A DNA stretch of 6,310 bases, from assembly GCA_031257595.1 (NCBI GenBank), contig JAIROH010000226.1, positions 1 through 6,310 on the forward strand, in the 5' to 3' direction. This stretch comes from Treponema sp. (lineage in GTDB: Bacteria; Spirochaetota; Spirochaetia; Treponematales; Breznakiellaceae). Shown here one piece after another: positions 4,971 to 6,310 of the stretch. Under the pieces are notes generated by a model. It was not told the origin of the DNA. It ran no database searches and saw only the letters and a program-made list of their open reading frames with translations. Both the position numbers and the translations under genes were made by a program. Positions within the stretch are counted from its first letter, which is position 1; each line of letters begins with the position of its first letter.

Positions 4971-6310
4971 ATGCGTTTTGTGTCAACCAGCAACAGCGGT
5001 TCTTCCGTATCTTTCAAAACGGCCGTGCTGCGCTGCCTGCCGGAAGAAGGCGGTCTTTTTGTTCCCAAATCATCGCCGGATCTGCGCCAGTTCATACTCC
5101 ACATGGACGAGGAAACCGGTTTTTCCGAAATGCTTTCCTCCCTTATACCGGCGCTTTTTGAAGGAGAACTTGATCCCGCCGCCGCGGCAAGAATTGCGAA
5201 AAGCGCCGCCGGTTTTACGCCCGAATTGATCCGCCTTGATTCCGAAATTTCCGCTCACGCGGGGTCCGCTCACGCCGGATCCGCCCGCGGCGGGTCCGGC
5301 GTCAACAGAACCGGAGATTCAAGCCGCAGCGGAGCCCGGCTTTCCGTCCTTAACCTTTACAATGGTCCCACGGGGACGTTTCTGGATTTTGCCATTACGT
5401 TTCTGGCCGCCTTTTTGGAAGAGACGCTTTCCGCGCAATCCGTTTCCCGAATAATGGTTATTTCCGCGGTGAGGGGGACGGGAATCAGCGTTGCCCGGGC
5501 TTTTCTCGGCCGCAGGGGAATTACCGCAACGCTGCTTTATCCCGAAAATTTTCCCATACTCGGCATCGATCCGAAAGACTGCATAGGCATGGGCGGAAAT
5601 ATTATTCCCATACAAGTTGAGGGAACGGCCGACGACTGCCAGGATCTTGTTACCGCCGTCATCAACGACAGGCCTTTCGTCGAACGCTACAACATTACCA
5701 GTGCGAACGCCGTTAATCCGGGACGCCTTTTGCCCCAGATTTTTTATTTTTTGTACAGCTTTATTCAGCTTAAAAAAAGCCTTGCCGGAGAGCTGGTATT
5801 CAGCCTGCCGACCGGAAATTTGGGCAGCCTTATTACGGGACTCTACGCCTGGAAATTCGGGATGCCGGTAAACGGCTTTATCGCCGCGATGAACAGCAAC
5901 AACGCGGCGGGCGGCTTTATCAGAGGGCAGGGATTTAGCCGGCAGCCGCTTGTCGTCACCAATTCGCCAAGGCTGGACATAACACGGCCGTCCAATCTTG
6001 AACGGCTCGAAACTTTTTACCGGGAAGCCCCGATAGTAATGAGGAATATGGTTTTTCCCGAAAGCATTGATGACCGGACAACGCTGCAAACGATGAAAAA
6101 AGTACGGGAACGCCACGGGCTTTTTCTCGATCCCCAGAGCGCCGTTGCCTTTGCCGCCGCCGAAAAAATCGCCGCCGGCAGGGACTTTTACGGGAATATT
6201 GTGGTTTTTGCGACAGAACATCCGGCCCGTTACGCGGAAACGATTTACAAAGCTACGGGAGAACGCATCGCTATTCCGGACAGGCTTAAAGCCATGGAAC
6301 AAAAAACCGA
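4971..6310 (+). CDS. Threonine-synthase-like protein lacking the PLP lysine (3' end outside window)
   Basis: 446 codons are visible and the frame runs off the window; about 30 more residues are expected from ThrC length. Similarity to ThrC is end to end: an N-terminus ending VSFKTAVLRCLPEEGGLFVP, then YNGPTGTFLDF (130-140), GRLLPQIFYF (251-260), LPTGNLGSL (279-287), DPQSAVAFAAAEK (387-399) and TEHPARY (415-421). ThrC converts O-phosphohomoserine to threonine using PLP bound to the Lys of GPT-x-x-FKD. Here that position is Leu (L138, CTG at 5382-5384), and the SGDTG loop reads AVRGTGIS (166-173). A Ser/Ala/His/Gly-rich insert (about 91-122) precedes the motif. ATG 4971 is the first possible start, as an in-frame TAA lies at 4965-4967; there is no Shine-Dalgarno. 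No homoserine-pathway genes are nearby. It is probably a pseudoenzyme with another role, or an early decayed copy; ordinary threonine synthase activity is unlikely. Confidence 0.85.
   Translation, partial: MRFVSTSNSGSSVSFKTAVLRCLPEEGGLFVPKSSPDLRQFILHMDEETGFSEMLSSLIPALFEGELDPAAAARIAKSAAGFTPELIRLDSEISAHAGSAHAGSARGGSGVNRTGDSSRSGARLSVLNLYNGPTGTFLDFAITFLAAFLEETLSAQSVSRIMVISAVRGTGISVARAFLGRRGITATLLYPENFPILGIDPKDCIGMGGNIIPIQVEGTADDCQDLVTAVINDRPFVERYNITSANAVNPGRLLPQIFYFLYSFIQLKKSLAGELVFSLPTGNLGSLITGLYAWKFGMPVNGFIAAMNSNNAAGGFIRGQGFSRQPLVVTNSPRLDITRPSNLERLETFYREAPIVMRNMVFPESIDDRTTLQTMKKVRERHGLFLDPQSAVAFAAAEKIAAGRDFYGNIVVFATEHPARYAETIYKATGERIAIPDRLKAMEQKT
5250..5294 (+). repeat. 15-bp tandem repeat, three copies, inside the threonine-synthase-like gene
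   Basis: Three consecutive 15-bp units begin TCCGCTCACGCGGGG (5250-5264), TCCGCTCACGCCGGA (5265-5279) and TCCGCCCGCGGCGGG (5280-5294), followed by a partial fourth TCCGG. Being a multiple of three, they keep frame and encode SAHAG, SAHAG, SARGG (residues 94-108). The stretch has no counterpart in E. coli ThrC and is much richer in G+C than the neighbouring intergenic DNA. Confidence 0.85.

Noticed and set aside
5110..5126. GGAAACCGGTTTTTCC, an 11 of 14 match to the operator core.
   Set aside because: It lies in the coding sequence of the threonine-synthase-like gene (residues ETGFS), about 140 bp into the gene, and lacks the outer T/A and C/A bases; chance is likely.
5319..6302. Long open frame of 327 codons on the - strand.
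   Set aside because: It is antisense to the threonine-synthase-like gene, whose frame shows family homology throughout; the antisense protein shows no recognisable domain and has shadow-like composition.

Overview
The window is from a bacterium with a cell envelope that uses periplasmic binding proteins. It has roughly balanced base composition and carries a carbohydrate-uptake operon, a convergent LacI-family regulator, and the start of a threonine-synthase-like gene. Protein style and gene order suggest a spirochaete such as a gut Treponema, but this is a low-confidence impression because no ribosomal RNA or taxonomic marker is present.

Layout. Positions 1-269 are non-coding and rich in inverted repeats: a hairpin at 25-60, a nested inverted repeat at 64-117, a sigma70-like promoter at 137-165, and a perfect 16-bp LacI-type operator at 224-239. 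Positions 270-3815 hold a three-gene CUT2 (ribose/galactose-type) ABC sugar transporter operon on the + strand, in the order two-domain ATPase, permease, periplasmic binding protein. A strong intrinsic terminator at 3848-3888 closes the operon and overlaps the 3' end of the LacI-family gene (3870-4880, - strand). A 90-bp divergent intergenic region (4881-4970) holds a perfect inverted repeat and overlapping candidate promoters. From 4971 to the window end runs an open frame, cut by the window edge, that aligns along its whole length with threonine synthase.

How the parts fit. The LacI-family protein most likely represses the transporter by binding ATGAAACCGGTTTCAT between promoter and first gene, and is released by a sugar or sugar derivative. 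Its recognition helix (SKATVSR) is of the kind found in AscG, whose consensus site, as I recall it, is this same palindrome. Half-sites in the arms of the upstream inverted repeat may add auxiliary binding. The transported sugar cannot be fixed from sequence, and no kinase, isomerase or glycosidase lies in the window.

The most unusual item is the threonine-synthase-like gene. The fold and many family motifs are kept, but the PLP-binding lysine of the GPT..FKD motif is a leucine (residue 138), the SGDTG loop is altered, and a short low-complexity insert built from a 15-bp tandem repeat lies just before the active-site motif. It has no Shine-Dalgarno sequence, and its best promoter would give a leaderless mRNA. 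It looks like a pseudoenzyme held in an intact reading frame.
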